A stretch of 64,000 nucleotides of DNA from Odontocerum albicorne (Eukaryota > Arthropoda > Insecta > Trichoptera > Odontoceridae): positions 25,189,847 to 25,253,846 of the forward strand of contig OX463859.1 of assembly GCA_949825065.1 (NCBI GenBank), written 5' to 3'. The translations under genes were made by a program, and so were the position numbers. Every line of letters begins with the position of its first letter. Position 1 is the stretch's first letter. This document shows positions 22,096-33,408 of this stretch, one piece after another. The notes beneath the pieces were generated by a model, which was given only the letters and a program-made list of their open reading frames with translations, had not been told where the DNA came from and searched no databases.

Positions 22096-22560
22096 TCAAC
22101 ATATTCTTTAAATCATCTGAAAATTAATATTATTAGTGTTTTTTATTTAACTGAATAATAAAATTAGACATCAGTAAAAAAAGGTATAATATGTGAATAT
22201 TTTGGCAGGGATCTCAGAGAATCCGTAACCTTTATTTTATCGCCCTCAGGATATAAAAGGTTAATTTAGCAGGATTAATACGTTGAAATTTGCTTGAATA
22301 CAAAATTATTCACATAAAAAACTTCACAAATATAAGTTTTATTTATGGACCTTTAATGGGAAGTTATTATTGTCTGAGTGCATTTATACCTTTTACTCCT
22401 ACGCTGAGAGGAAATTTTAGTGCCAAAATAAATTTAAAGCACCGTTTATAGACGTTTTTTCTTATCAAAATGCCATATTTTTTTTTTTTTTTTTATAAAC
22501 ATTTCAATTTTCACAAAATTATCATCATTTGATTTCGTTTTTTTACACAAAAAATATTAT
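22096..22560. other. AT-rich non-coding
   Basis: Nothing recognised; a T-run of 18 lies at about 22476-22493. Confidence 0.35.
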
Positions 22561-22690
22561 TGAAATAAAAATTAAGCACTTCATTTTGTTTATTTCCATA
22601 TTTCACGTGAAATAAAAATCAAGCACTTCATTTTGTTTACTTCCACATTCCACGTGATATAAAAATCAAGCACTTCATTTTGTTTACTTC
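22561..22690. repeat. 47-bp tandem repeat, about 3 copies
   Basis: Unit gaaataaaaatcaagcactt, cattttgtttacttccacat, tccacgt. Three units, the first slightly diverged and the last incomplete. Confidence 0.85.
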
Positions 22691-22849
22691 GCTTCATTTA
22701 TTATCACTTTACTATGTGCATTTCAATACTATCTGTGCCATATCCTCAGGTGCGTTAATTGAAGTAAATTATATATTTTTAACACTATCTATGACCTTAT
22801 GGGGAATATGGTAAGAAATAATAATAAAAATAGTTGTTCATGGTCTTCT

Positions 22850-23520
22850 GGAAAAAAATAGATGTGGTTAAGAGGTATTTTAAATTTGTTTAATTATTTA
22901 AAAAACTCTGGTTTCTAAACCGCCAGTTTTTTTATTATATTCCTGAATTCGAGAAAGTGATTTCATCGGTTGTTTAAACTATTAAGAATAATAGTTTATT
23001 ATGTTTTCTTTTAAACGGTAGAACTAACATTGTATGTAATAAAGACTCATGCCATAGAAACGGTAGAACTAACATTATATGTAACTAGTTGCAGCCCGTG
23101 AAATATTCACGGAAGTAAAACAAATTATACATTTTTGAAATACCGAATGGAGCAAAATCAGCTTAAAGTTTTTTGGGTTAATTAATGTTTAAAGTTTAAA
23201 ATAAAAAAGGTACATCTTGATTGATGAGTTATTTAATTCTCAAAAATCTCTTTATACACGATGTTTAGTGTATAAACATTACTGTTGTTCAATTTAAATC
23301 GTTGATAAAGTTTTCCGTGAAGACTTGTTTCAGATATATTGACTTTAATGTTTTCGCGTTTCCCACATCTTGAGATTTTATTGAAAAAATCATCACACAA
23401 TATGATCAAACTCTTTTAAAATTAATTTAATTCTTTTAAAAATTCTTTGGTTTCTAAACATCTTGTTTATTTGATATGTGTAGTATTTTTGTCTTTTTTT
23501 TGGTGTGAAAATGTATAACT
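22850..23520. repeat. Dispersed repeat S, copy 1
   Basis: Shares ordered blocks with 35830-36400: gagaaagtgatttcatcgg, ttaagaata, a cggtagaactaacattatat/gtaataaa block (duplicated here at 23017-23075) and ca-cacaatatgatcaa. It also contains a hairpin ccgtgaa-ata-ttcacgg (23096-23112) whose surroundings (actagttgcagcccgtg to gaagtaaaacaaatt) recur at 44972-45018. No coding content. The gypsy element is inserted at its right end. Confidence 0.5.
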
Positions 23521-23524
23521 CTAT

Positions 23525-24973
23525 TGTCAGGACTTGGGTACGGCCGACCAATTAGTTTATTGTAGTTAAAAAATAACCATTAAAAATAGTGAACCAGAGC
23601 AGTCAAAGGGAGATCTTGCGTCATATTCGAGAAGGATTGCTTCCTATTGTTTCAAACTTGACTGCCTCGACTGGCTGGCTTTGTCTTCCCATTTGTATAG
23701 AAATACACGACACTTTATGAGGATCGGTAATTAGTGTTCCGTCCTACGATCTGATTTATTGCAGTCCCAGATAACTATTGTTACTAAGAAAAGAAATAAA
23801 ACTTTGCGCAAGATATATTTCAGAGGGTGTATGCGCTTTTATGACCGCGATTGTTATGCGAGAAAGAAAAAAAAGGGGTCAAAAATTTCTCTTCTCCTTT
23901 CTAAAGAAATACGTCGCGCTTAATTTATTGCGGACATAGTTAAATATGGATTCCACGGTAAGAAGACAAAAAAAAACACTTCACTCGAGATACATTTCAA
24001 AAGAAGTGACTAGTGTCCCTTAAGCAATTTTAAGTGTCGCCTTTAGGGTTACCGGATGTCATACAAAAGGGATTCTCGACTTAATTACGCTGCGAAAGTT
24101 TAAATATACTATTCATTGGCAAAAAAGATTTATGATTTTTTTAACGGTCGCGAGCAACTTTCTAAAGAGTTCCAAAATGGCGGAGCTTGGGGAGATCCCT
24201 TAAATAAAGGAACCGCGATCTCCCCACATCATTCTCTCGCCACGAAGTTATCAAGTCAACATCATTCTCGTCTTGACGCTGTTCGCGAACTTGAACAAGC
24301 TTTTCTCACATTTGATTGTTCATTCTTATTTGATACAATTTGTCCGGTAAATTCTGGAGGAACTGAGTCGTGTGGGTGTATTACGGCACGAATTGGCGGT
24401 CGCCAACCACTGAGGGAATTTCTTCACATCAGCGGCCCTTAGTAACAGTATAAGGTCAGAGGGCCATATACGAGTCGACCTGGTCATACACTTGAAGCGG
24501 ATCTGGGATAATACATTTTGTCCTGTATTGGAGTAAGATCAACCTTATTTATCCTCTTTTGCTTGTCATTTTATGGTGATATTTGAGTATTCTAGAGATT
24601 GGCGATATCTAATCTTTGAGAATTGCACAATTCCGCAACGGACTGTTGTGAGATTACCCCTGATAATAAAGTGCTTCGACTGCCTGTCCATCTGAAAGGC
24701 CAGCGGAGTAGCAGTAATCTGCCCATTTGATTTTCCTGACAGAGTATCAGCTCGTCAGGATTAAATATATAACCAATTAACAGCAAATATGTGTTTCATT
24801 ATGTATTTATACCTACCCAAGCACTGACGAATGCCTACCTCTTCCCACGACATCTTGAGATCTTATTGAGCCTTGCTTTACCTATACTGAGCTACCGGAG
24901 TAAGAGTCATACATTGTAACATCCAGGCTTTTAGTAATCCAACTTAATTAATTAAGGGGCTAAAAGTCTGAAA
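23525..24973 (+). repeat. 5' LTR of the gypsy element
   Basis: Direct repeat of 31956-33404 with no length difference. I found one substitution (23625 a versus 32056 t) by reading the two through. An open frame of 108 codons (24116-24442, starting at TTG) and a 64-codon reverse frame occur identically in both LTRs but show no domain; I do not regard them as genes. Begins TG and ends ...gtctgaaa. Confidence 0.95.
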
Positions 24974-24974
24974 C

Positions 24975-24993
24975 TGGCCGCCTTTCAACGCGG
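24975..24993 (+). promoter_or_regulatory. Candidate primer-binding site
   Basis: tggccgcctttcaacgcgg begins one base after the 5' LTR. It starts with TGG (complement of the tRNA CCA end) and is followed by a sequence like a T-arm complement. The tRNA species cannot be fixed here; a lysine-type primer is a possibility only. Confidence 0.5.
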
Positions 24994-25059
24994 GGCCTAG
25001 AGGTTCGTCGTCGGGCTTGGACGGTATAATTTGTATTTTTATGTTTTTTTCCTTTCTTT

Positions 25060-25345
25060 CTTCTTTTGGTACTAGAATAATTTGTGCATTGCTGTGTTGT
25101 GTACTGTGTATTGGAATTTTATGTTTTTTTTTATTCTTTTTTCATTTTTCGATTTGAATATCTTGTGCATTGCTTTATTGTATACTGTGTATTTGAGTTT
25201 TATGTTTTTTTTTTTTCTTTTTTTGATTTGAATATCTTGTGCATTGCTTTGTTGTGTACTGTGTATTTGAATTTTATGTTTTCTTCTTTCTTTTCTTCCT
25301 GTTTTTATTCGAAATTTTGTGCATTGTTGTATTGTATACGGTGTA
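25060..25345. repeat. Tandem repeat in the gypsy leader, about 4 units
   Basis: Units of roughly 75-85 bp built from ttgtgcattgctttgttgtg, tactgtgtatttgaatttta and a T-rich run. The open frame across it (25084-25371) is repetitive and not a gene. Confidence 0.75.
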
Positions 25346-26202
25346 TAATTTTGTTATATTATTTTGATTAACTGCGTATAACTCGGTAAAGAATCGAAAG
25401 CAATTCAGGACCGTTAAAACAACAAAGCATAGGCTTTGTACTTCAGTCAAGTCGGTCGGGCGGAAATTGATTCGAGTACCGTTTTGTTTGGCGGTCATTT
25501 TGTGTATGAGTTGAGGATTTTATTTATTAATTAAATAAAATATAATAACCAACTAATAACGTGCGGCTGATAAAAGCTGTGCGAGTGTAGGTAGTTATTT
25601 TCTAAAATTAGAAAAAATCGAGTTGAGCGTAGTTTTACGAGGAGTATAATCTCGAATTTGGCCGGTAATCGGATAGGCAGAGCTAGTGGAACGCCATAGT
25701 TTCTTGTGATTGGCCGGGTGTTTAGCAGCTGATAGAAGTTCCTTGTTGCATTGGCAAGGAATAATTCGTTACGTTTTCTTTCCGGTTGGATAGAGTTAGT
25801 GGCGTATTCCGGAGTTTGGATCGCTTTGAAGATTTTTAAATCATCAACAAAAAATAGAATATTTAGAGCACTAAGTTTGCCAACTATAACATTATTCGTT
25901 CAGAGCCGTCCGGCTGTTTCGCTAATTAAGTTTGACGAATACTAGCTGTCGTACATCTGGTCGGCGAGATTAGTAGTAGACCGGTGTTATAATAGCGTGG
26001 CCGGGTGATCGAACTTATTGAATTATTCTATTTTAGGCCTTTAAGGTAGAGTTGTTTTCTTCGATTACATGCGATTGGAATTTCTGGTGAAGGCTATTAC
26101 TGAGATTGGGAACGCGTATTAATAACAGCGTGGCCTAGAGTCTTGGGGATTTCTAATCTTTCAGATAGAACTCTCACCTTGCTAGCTGAGGATAAGTCCA
26201 CA

Positions 26203-27320
26203 ATGAGTCCTATTGACAATATTACGAGTGCAACTAAGGAGAGATTGATTGGGGAATTGATGGAAAGGGGAATCACTCCGGGTAACAAACTCCCCAGGTT
26301 GCGTCGGCAAGCATGGAGCTACAATCGGGGCCTCGTTCACTCTCCTACAGAAGAGGTTATATTGCCTCAAAGGTCTAAGGCACATGTTAATTTGCGAGGA
26401 GCCCCGGAATTTTCTATGGAACTGGTTTCCGGAGCGACAGCCCCTCGTTCGGACTCTTCCTTGCCATTTACCGGGTCTTGCCCTTCAAGAGACTTGGGAA
26501 TGTTGCCGTCTCCTAGCACTAGAGGTAATCAATTACCTCCATTAAATATCAATTTTTCATCGTGGCCAGTGGATCCGTTTAATGGCTCGGGTAGCGTACG
26601 TCAGTTTTTGGTTAGGCTCGAGGAAATAGCACACGCACGTAGGTTCGATGTAGACTCTCTCTCTCCCGTCCTACCTGAATTTTTGCGCGACAGAGCCCTG
26701 ACCTTTTCAGGATTACGTATAGGAACCCTATGAGATGGGCTACATTGAAGGCACATTTTTTGGAGAGGTTCGAATCGGAGAGTTTTATGATAGATAGAAA
26801 GCTGGATATTTGGGCATCCAAGCAGGGTCACGAAGAATCTTCCACCGATTATATCTCCCGAATTTTGGAGGTAAACAGTACACTGGACTCTGCCTTGACG
26901 GAGGTGGAGCTGTTACAGGTGTTCAAGAGAGGGCTTCACGTTAGGTTTAGCTCAGTCCTTGTCAGTACGCGGCCTGCGTCAGTACGAGAGATGGAAAGAG
27001 TATGTGCCTCTTTCGAACAAATGAACAGGAGTGGTGAGGTATCACCCCGGCCGCTGCAGATGCAGCCAAGGGTAAGGGCACGTGTGTCATCCGTCTCACA
27101 GAAGGTTATCGGTAGAGGGCCGACCTTGTTGAGGTGTTTCTTGTGCAATCTTCCGCATCATATTGCCCGCGACTGTCCGCACAAACCACTTATCCAGAAG
27201 GAACCGGATAAGTCGCCAAGTAATCGCGTAAGGAGTCGTGCCGAGACTTCTAGACCTTTTACTTTGCTGACGGATACTTCGCGTCCGCCGCCGAGCTCCT
27301 TAATTCCAAAAAACAGATAG
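26203..27320 (+). pseudogene. gag: gypsy gag, frameshifted
   Basis: The start is probably the ATG at 26203, in frame with an upstream non-ATG extension to 26143. Early residues (ATKERLIGELMERGITPGN) resemble the SAP-like N-terminus common in arthropod gypsy Gag. A capsid-like region follows (SWPVDPFNGSGSVRQFLVRL, about 26560-26615). Frame 1 stops at 26731-26733, but the homology continues in another frame from about 26700 (RWATLKAHFLERFESES onward), so a single-base frameshift lies near 26705-26715. The second frame carries a CX2CX4HX4C zinc knuckle (CFLCNLPHHIARDC, 27135-27176), the RNA-binding motif of nucleocapsid, and ends at 27318-27320. Confidence 0.85.
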
Positions 27321-27404
27321 GGGACCAACCCGGTCAAGGTAATTCGGAGCTAAGGGGTTGGTCAAATACAATAGAATTAAGAAATAATAGCCGTAACCTT
27401 AGTG

Positions 27405-27766
27405 CCATAGAAATTTCAAATGCTAGGGATGAGAGACCCTATCTTCATTGTGAAATTCAGGGCTCACCATTTAGGGCGTTGCTAGATTCAGGTGCAGCAA
27501 TTAACGTAATAGGTGGTAATCTGTATAAGAATTTTAAGGACTTACGGTTTATTATGCGAACTACTGAGGGAGTCGTTCACACGGCTGATAGTCAGGGACA
27601 TCGGGTGCTGGGTACGATCCAGTTGCCCTTACATTATGATCACCAAACTGTGTTGGTGGAATTCCAGGTAGTTCCTTCTTTAGATACTTGCTTGGTGCTC
27701 GGTATTCCCTTCTTGAAGCGTTCCGGGCTTACGCCGGAATCGTTTTCTCATTCGAGTAGGAGTTAA
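27405..27766 (+). pseudogene. gypsy aspartic protease
   Basis: Retropepsin-type domain in a third frame relative to gag. LHCEIQGSPFRALLDSGAAI contains the catalytic LDSGA (aspartate codon 27485-27487), followed by NVIGG and the flap-side sequence, then SLDTCLVLGIPFLKRSG (about 27682-27732), the usual VLG.DFL-type end. It cleaves Gag-Pol in intact relatives. This copy has no start codon of its own and stops at 27764-27766. Only a few codons separate it from RT sequence, far less than normal, so a deletion lies between them. Confidence 0.85.
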
Positions 27767-27774
27767 TGGCTCAA

Positions 27775-28173
27775 TAATGCCTCCATTGTTCCGAAAAAGG
27801 ATGATTCTGCTCGAATTTTATTGGACCTCGCAAACTGAATTCGGTGACGCAGTCGGACTGTTATCGGTTACCGAACGTCAACCGAATTCTCGATAATCTT
27901 CGAGATACGCGCTACCTCACTGCTTTAGATCTGAGCCATGAGTTTTGGCTGATGCCATTAAGCAAAGAGTCTAAACGTAAGACGGCACTCTTTGTAGAGG
28001 GCCGGGGACAATATCGGTTTGTGGTCACCCCATTTGGCTTAAAAAACATTCCTGCTGAGATGCAACGAATGATGGAACAATTGTTCGCCGATCAGGGTGA
28101 CCAGGGTTCTGTACCATGTTGGTTTAATAATATGCAAACAGGACTGAGAGTCTTGGAGATAATTAATTATTGA
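27775..28173 (+). pseudogene. gypsy reverse transcriptase, N-terminal fragment
   Basis: Starts within the fingers (ASIVPKKDDSARILLDLAN, interrupted by a tga near 27837), then RLPNVNRILDNLRDTRYLTA, LDLSHEFWLMPL (first catalytic aspartate region, about 27928-27963) and YRFVVTPFGLKN (about 28015-28050). It breaks off after QRMMEQLFADQG, just before the YxDD active site should occur. The remaining codons to the stop are unrelated. RNase H is missing. Confidence 0.9.
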
Positions 28174-28790
28174 CTTTATTGATCTCAGGTAAAGGCTTGA
28201 GAGTTATAATTCTTGTGTGTTTTTCCGTATCTGATTATCTGCCATGCATACATCTTATTATCCTGAATTGTATTTTTTTTTGTTGCATTAATTATATTTA
28301 TAATTTCATTTCTGTTAGTATTGTATTGTATTTGTGCCTATGTATTGTATTTGGTATTGTGTTCCTTTGAGGTTGCCTTCTAGACGTACGGCTATAATTG
28401 TTTGTGCCTGTGCGTGTATTAGGAGGCCGTACTACAGGGTTATACAAATCCGAATTTTGCGATGACGCATGCAAATGTCTAGGTCATCTTACGTACCGCG
28501 ACGAACTCAGGAGGGTTCCTAGTAGAGAGTAATATTGTAGAAGTTTCATAACCAGCGGCATGGTAAATAAGTTAGAATTTTACTCGTATTACCCGTATAT
28601 TGTAGTTAGTTCAGTTTAATTTTCGAAACAACGCCTAGCCTTGCGGTAAGCTCGCCAGCCATAAGCTTCATGATACCGCAGATGTAATAGAAACCTAGAT
28701 CGCTGATTAATTAGTACAAGTATGTCACCAAAGGGCGAAAAAAACTTTGATTTGTTTTTCTATCGCAAGGGTATTACACACCCTGATTTT
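28174..28790. other. Internal gypsy sequence without recognisable coding
   Basis: T-rich, with tgtattgtatttgtgcctat-like repeats around 28320-28360. It occupies the place of the RT palm, thumb and RNase H, which appear to have been lost or replaced. Confidence 0.5.
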
Positions 28791-29741
28791 TAGAACGTCT
28801 ACATATATAACGCGTGGTGACAACTTTAATGTGCTCGGGCAGGAAATCAGAGACCTTAGGGCGCATGTCTGTATACAAGCGAGCGAGTATACCATGCAGT
28901 ATTGAAGCAACATGTTCGTTTAACCTCCTTCATCGGGAGCGGAGCATGTTTTCACGATGCTGGCCGTAGTATAAAGTTGGCAAGTTGTTTAAACTTCATC
29001 GTTGAGGTGGCGTCATCGAAAACTATTAGTTAAAGGTATATGAGGAATAGATATCCCCGCCGTGATCCGCATCATATAAGCACAGCTGAGGGTGACGAGG
29101 CTAGTCCCCTCTGCTGGAAATTAGTGGATTACTAGAATCATATGATATCACGGATAAAGGGTTAGCAGCGTTAGTTACCATCCGCAGAAGACTAGCATAG
29201 GAGAGGTTTAATTCCTCATTAATTACGTGTTCGTCATGTGGTTTAGAGTAAACCAATGTGAGTGATGCGAACACCTGGGGAAGGAATTGTTCATGCCTCA
29301 ATGATACTGTGAGAATAGCAAGATGAGTTCACCTTTCTTCTTCTCGCCATAATCTCTACCCTGCCCCATCATGGATCGTTCTCCGAATAGAGGGGCCGTG
29401 CCGGAAGAACGTTTTGTTCGCACTTCTTGCGATAACTAATGGTATAAGGCAAAGGGAACAACCTTTAGGATAAAAGTACAGATAGGTTGTGCCAGGCTGG
29501 AAGCTAAGCGCTGCTTGGTGTAGTTCACACCTAGGTTATAAACCACCTAGTTGGACAGGTGGTATGGAGAGGGTATTTTAGCCAATCAAACGCTGGGCGA
29601 TATTTCAGCAACAAATTAGCGCCCCGATTTGTCAAGTGTGTGGTCACAAGGTAAATTTCCGACACAATATATGAACTGTCTGACCTGAAGGGGAAAGTGG
29701 CAGGTAAATTTCGCGTCAAAGACATCGCCAAGGTGGAATAA
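28790..29741 (+). pseudogene. gypsy integrase relic
   Basis: Heavily decayed. The clearest part is the C-terminal end: NKLAPRFVKCVVTR, stop, then ISDTIYELSDLKGKVAGKF and RVKDIAKVE with a taa at 29739-29741 (29601-29741). This matches the 'KLAPKF.GPY.V...S...YEL.D..G...G..HVKDL' pattern that closes gypsy integrases. Further upstream, a YHPQ motif (about 29179-29190) and LRAHVCIQASEYTMQY (about 28857-28905) are compatible with the core and zinc-binding regions, but there are many stops and shifts. The DDE residues could not be placed. Confidence 0.6.
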
Positions 29742-30228
29742 AGGCTCCATTACGGTGAATTGACGCGAGAGCTGCCGTGGCACTTGTGGTAATTCAGTTA
29801 TACCAAATTAGGTTTCCATGTTCCAAGAAAAAAAATATGGTGGCGCTCAATAGACCATGTGCTGGACAATGAGTGGTGAATTTTTGCTGATAGCATAGCG
29901 TTTGTATGCACGTCTTTTGATAGAGCGTCGACGCTCACCTCCTCATGATGTCACATTGGATACATCCTTACCAATTCCTTATCCTGTTCTGTCAAGGGTC
30001 GCTCACCTGGCACGAGGTCGTATAGGTTGAATGGAAGGCAGCTCCATGATAGGGAATGAGTGGGGTTGCTACAGGGGTTTGGGAAGTGCTGCTGGGAAGT
30101 ATGAATGAAAGGGATTTGGTGCGTGCTTTGGTGGGGGGGGCTTTCGATGGGATATCCTTTAATTGTGAGGCTTCGGCCAATGATTTTTTTGTTGTTTTGT
30201 ATATTTTTTTTTTTTTTTTTTGTAACTG
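29742..30228. other. Gypsy 3' non-coding region, first part
   Basis: Between the integrase end and the GC-rich repeats. No envelope-like frame, signal peptide or membrane segment was found. Includes a G-run (about 30133-30141) and a T-run (about 30206-30220). Confidence 0.45.
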
Positions 30229-31010
30229 TCAGTCCGGTCTAGGTGGGCAGGCGTCCGCGACGCCATCGGTACACGGAGGTGCATAGTATGATATGACTAC
30301 GTCATGCACATCTTGGCTCCGCCCGTTGGTTCTGCGGCCGTCGCACCGACGACTTAGGTGGGCGCTCGCGGCACCATTGGTACCAGGACCTCCATAGTAG
30401 TGTGTATGGACTCCGCCCTTTGGGTCCGCAGGCGTCACACTGGTGACAAAGGTTTTATTGTCAGTCCGGTCCAGGTGGGCAGGCGTCCGTGGCGCCATCG
30501 GTACCCGGACGTAGGTAGCATGGTGTGGGGACATCATGCGTATCTTGGGTCCGCCCATTGGTTCTGCGGCCGTCGCACCGACGACTTAGGTGGGCGCTCG
30601 TGGGCACCATTGGGACAAGGACGACCGTAGTTTTGTGCGTGGATAACATGTACAACTTGGCTCCGCCATTTGGGTCCGCGGGTGTCGCACTGGTGACAAC
30701 GGTTGTGGAGTAGGCTCCAACCAATCAGCGAAAGGCTTACGGATGGCCTATATACATCCAGTAGGGGGCTTACGGATGGCCTATATACATCCAGTGGAGG
30801 CTTACGGATGGCCTATATACATCCAGTGGGGGTTGTTGAGTGTGACTCCAACCATGGGCGTCATGAACCCAAATTTGCATGTGCTCCCGGTCTAGGTGGA
30901 CGCTCATGGCACCGTCGGTGCCCGGATAACCATGGTATTTTATGGATCATGCGAGTTTTGGCACCGTCCGTGATGTGGGTGGGCGTCGCACTGACGACTC
31001 TGGCTAGCAC
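30229..31010. repeat. GC-rich tandem repeats inside the gypsy 3' region
   Basis: Two units of about 232 bp (gtcagtccggtctaggtggg at 30229, gtcagtccggtccaggtggg at 30461), each containing two sub-blocks with ggc-cgtcgcaccgacgac and gtcacactggtgacaa motifs. A third, diverged unit lies at about 30880-31010. Between them a 31-34-bp unit (cttacggatggcctatatac atccagt) occurs three times (about 30737-30830). The sequence is far more GC-rich than anything else in the window. Open frames on both strands are a by-product of the GC content. Confidence 0.88.
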
Positions 31011-31410
31011 GAGAATTGGCACTAAAGGGATGACGATCCCCGAGGTGATGATATTATAAACACATATTTGCTGTATTGTATAACCAAGTGTAACTGTTTC
31101 TTGTCAGTTTTTAGACCTGGAGGAGGCCTATAGTCAGATGTCGCCCCTATGAGTGGTGTCTCAGGGCCGTGTAATGGAAAATCGTATGTTAAATGTGTCT
31201 TATATAGTCTCATTATTGATATATCGCCAGACTTGTATCTTGCAATATCAAAGATCACCAGACAAGCGGGAGGAAACTCACCTTGCTTCCTTAATTTAAG
31301 TGATTAGGTTAAGAAACTAAATCAGTGCCCCTAAAAGTGCAGACTATCGGATCCGGTTCTGGGGAAGCCGTTGTGAACTAACATAATTACTATTAAGTAA
31401 CTTGATCTGT

Positions 31411-31655
31411 TTTTGGGCATTACTCTTGTGAGTGTGTTGCCTTTGTAATCTTAAATGTTTGTACATTTTTCTATTGTAAATTAATAAGAATTATTATGTG
31501 TAACCATGCTGTAGAGAAGGCGATAGTATCTGTTCTTGAACATTACTCTTGTGACTGTTTTGTCTTGTTATCCTAAATGTTGTATGTTTCTTTTTTTTGT
31601 AAAAATAATAATAAGACTTATTATGTGTAACCATGTTGAGGGGAAGGCGATAATT
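31411..31655. repeat. 123-bp duplication in the gypsy 3' region
   Basis: gcattactcttgtgagtgtg ... ttattatgtgtaaccatgct ... gaaggcgata occurs twice in tandem, with about 80 percent agreement by eye. Confidence 0.75.
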
Positions 31656-31955
31656 GATGTTCTCCTGTATTGTGCCTTGCTCTATAAAATGTTTAACTGT
31701 TTCCAGGTGTTCTTAGATAGGGAAGCCCTGAGAGTTAGTTTTTCGTGGTTTCCTACTCTTTCGCAAATGCAGGGGCTTATTAAATCGTCCACGAGCGTAT
31801 CCGGCATGACCCAGTAACGTCATGCCCTTTAGCATAGTATCTAATTTTTGTTTCGGCGAGCAGGTGTATGACCAATTGACACAGGGCCGTAATCAGTACT
31901 TGAATTATTATTTTTTTTTTATTATTTTTTTTTTCTTCGGTAACATAAAATGGAG
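31656..31955. other. Gypsy 3' end up to the LTR, possible polypurine tract
   Basis: Non-coding. The bases just before the 3' LTR (aaaatggag, 31947-31955) are mostly purine and are the only candidate polypurine tract; it is short and weak. Confidence 0.4.
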
Positions 31956-33404
31956 TGTCAGGACTTGGGTACGGCCGACCAATTAGTTTATTGTAGTTAA
32001 AAAATAACCATTAAAAATAGTGAACCAGAGCAGTCAAAGGGAGATCTTGCGTCATTTTCGAGAAGGATTGCTTCCTATTGTTTCAAACTTGACTGCCTCG
32101 ACTGGCTGGCTTTGTCTTCCCATTTGTATAGAAATACACGACACTTTATGAGGATCGGTAATTAGTGTTCCGTCCTACGATCTGATTTATTGCAGTCCCA
32201 GATAACTATTGTTACTAAGAAAAGAAATAAAACTTTGCGCAAGATATATTTCAGAGGGTGTATGCGCTTTTATGACCGCGATTGTTATGCGAGAAAGAAA
32301 AAAAAGGGGTCAAAAATTTCTCTTCTCCTTTCTAAAGAAATACGTCGCGCTTAATTTATTGCGGACATAGTTAAATATGGATTCCACGGTAAGAAGACAA
32401 AAAAAAACACTTCACTCGAGATACATTTCAAAAGAAGTGACTAGTGTCCCTTAAGCAATTTTAAGTGTCGCCTTTAGGGTTACCGGATGTCATACAAAAG
32501 GGATTCTCGACTTAATTACGCTGCGAAAGTTTAAATATACTATTCATTGGCAAAAAAGATTTATGATTTTTTTAACGGTCGCGAGCAACTTTCTAAAGAG
32601 TTCCAAAATGGCGGAGCTTGGGGAGATCCCTTAAATAAAGGAACCGCGATCTCCCCACATCATTCTCTCGCCACGAAGTTATCAAGTCAACATCATTCTC
32701 GTCTTGACGCTGTTCGCGAACTTGAACAAGCTTTTCTCACATTTGATTGTTCATTCTTATTTGATACAATTTGTCCGGTAAATTCTGGAGGAACTGAGTC
32801 GTGTGGGTGTATTACGGCACGAATTGGCGGTCGCCAACCACTGAGGGAATTTCTTCACATCAGCGGCCCTTAGTAACAGTATAAGGTCAGAGGGCCATAT
32901 ACGAGTCGACCTGGTCATACACTTGAAGCGGATCTGGGATAATACATTTTGTCCTGTATTGGAGTAAGATCAACCTTATTTATCCTCTTTTGCTTGTCAT
33001 TTTATGGTGATATTTGAGTATTCTAGAGATTGGCGATATCTAATCTTTGAGAATTGCACAATTCCGCAACGGACTGTTGTGAGATTACCCCTGATAATAA
33101 AGTGCTTCGACTGCCTGTCCATCTGAAAGGCCAGCGGAGTAGCAGTAATCTGCCCATTTGATTTTCCTGACAGAGTATCAGCTCGTCAGGATTAAATATA
33201 TAACCAATTAACAGCAAATATGTGTTTCATTATGTATTTATACCTACCCAAGCACTGACGAATGCCTACCTCTTCCCACGACATCTTGAGATCTTATTGA
33301 GCCTTGCTTTACCTATACTGAGCTACCGGAGTAAGAGTCATACATTGTAACATCCAGGCTTTTAGTAATCCAACTTAATTAATTAAGGGGCTAAAAGTCT
33401 GAAA
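31956..33404 (+). repeat. 3' LTR of the gypsy element
   Basis: Identical in length and almost identical in sequence to 23525-24973. Followed by the target duplication ctat (33405-33408). Confidence 0.95.
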
Positions 33405-33408
33405 CTAT

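Larger units (their letters stand above)
23525..33404 (+). mobile_element. Ty3/gypsy LTR retrotransposon, full length, defective
   Basis: A 9,880-bp element bounded by two direct 1,449-bp LTRs offset by exactly 8,431 bp, with a 4-bp target duplication ctat (23521-23524 and 33405-33408). LTR ends are short inverted repeats (tgtcaggactt and the complement of aagtctgaaa). The internal region runs, in order, through a candidate primer-binding site, a repeat-bearing leader, gag with SAP-like start and CCHC knuckle, an aspartic protease, the N-terminal part of RT, an integrase relic, and about 2.2 kb of non-coding sequence with GC-rich repeats. All coding parts are interrupted. LTR identity says the insertion is recent; the coding decay says its parent was already inactive. 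RNase H and the RT active-site segment were not found. Confidence 0.95.

Noticed and set aside
24116..24442. A 108-codon open frame present in both LTRs as a possible accessory gene
   Set aside because: It starts at TTG, has no domain, and is repeated only because the LTRs are identical. Not listed as a gene.
25084..25371. Cysteine/phenylalanine-rich frame in the gypsy leader
   Set aside because: Product of the leader tandem repeat; no protein features beyond the repetition.
30229..30724. Overlapping open frames on both strands in the GC-rich region
   Set aside because: High GC content removes stop codons on every frame; the frames are repeats of each other and match no family.
29742..31955. 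An envelope gene after the integrase
   Set aside because: No long frame, signal peptide, cleavage site or membrane anchor; the region is repeats and non-coding sequence.
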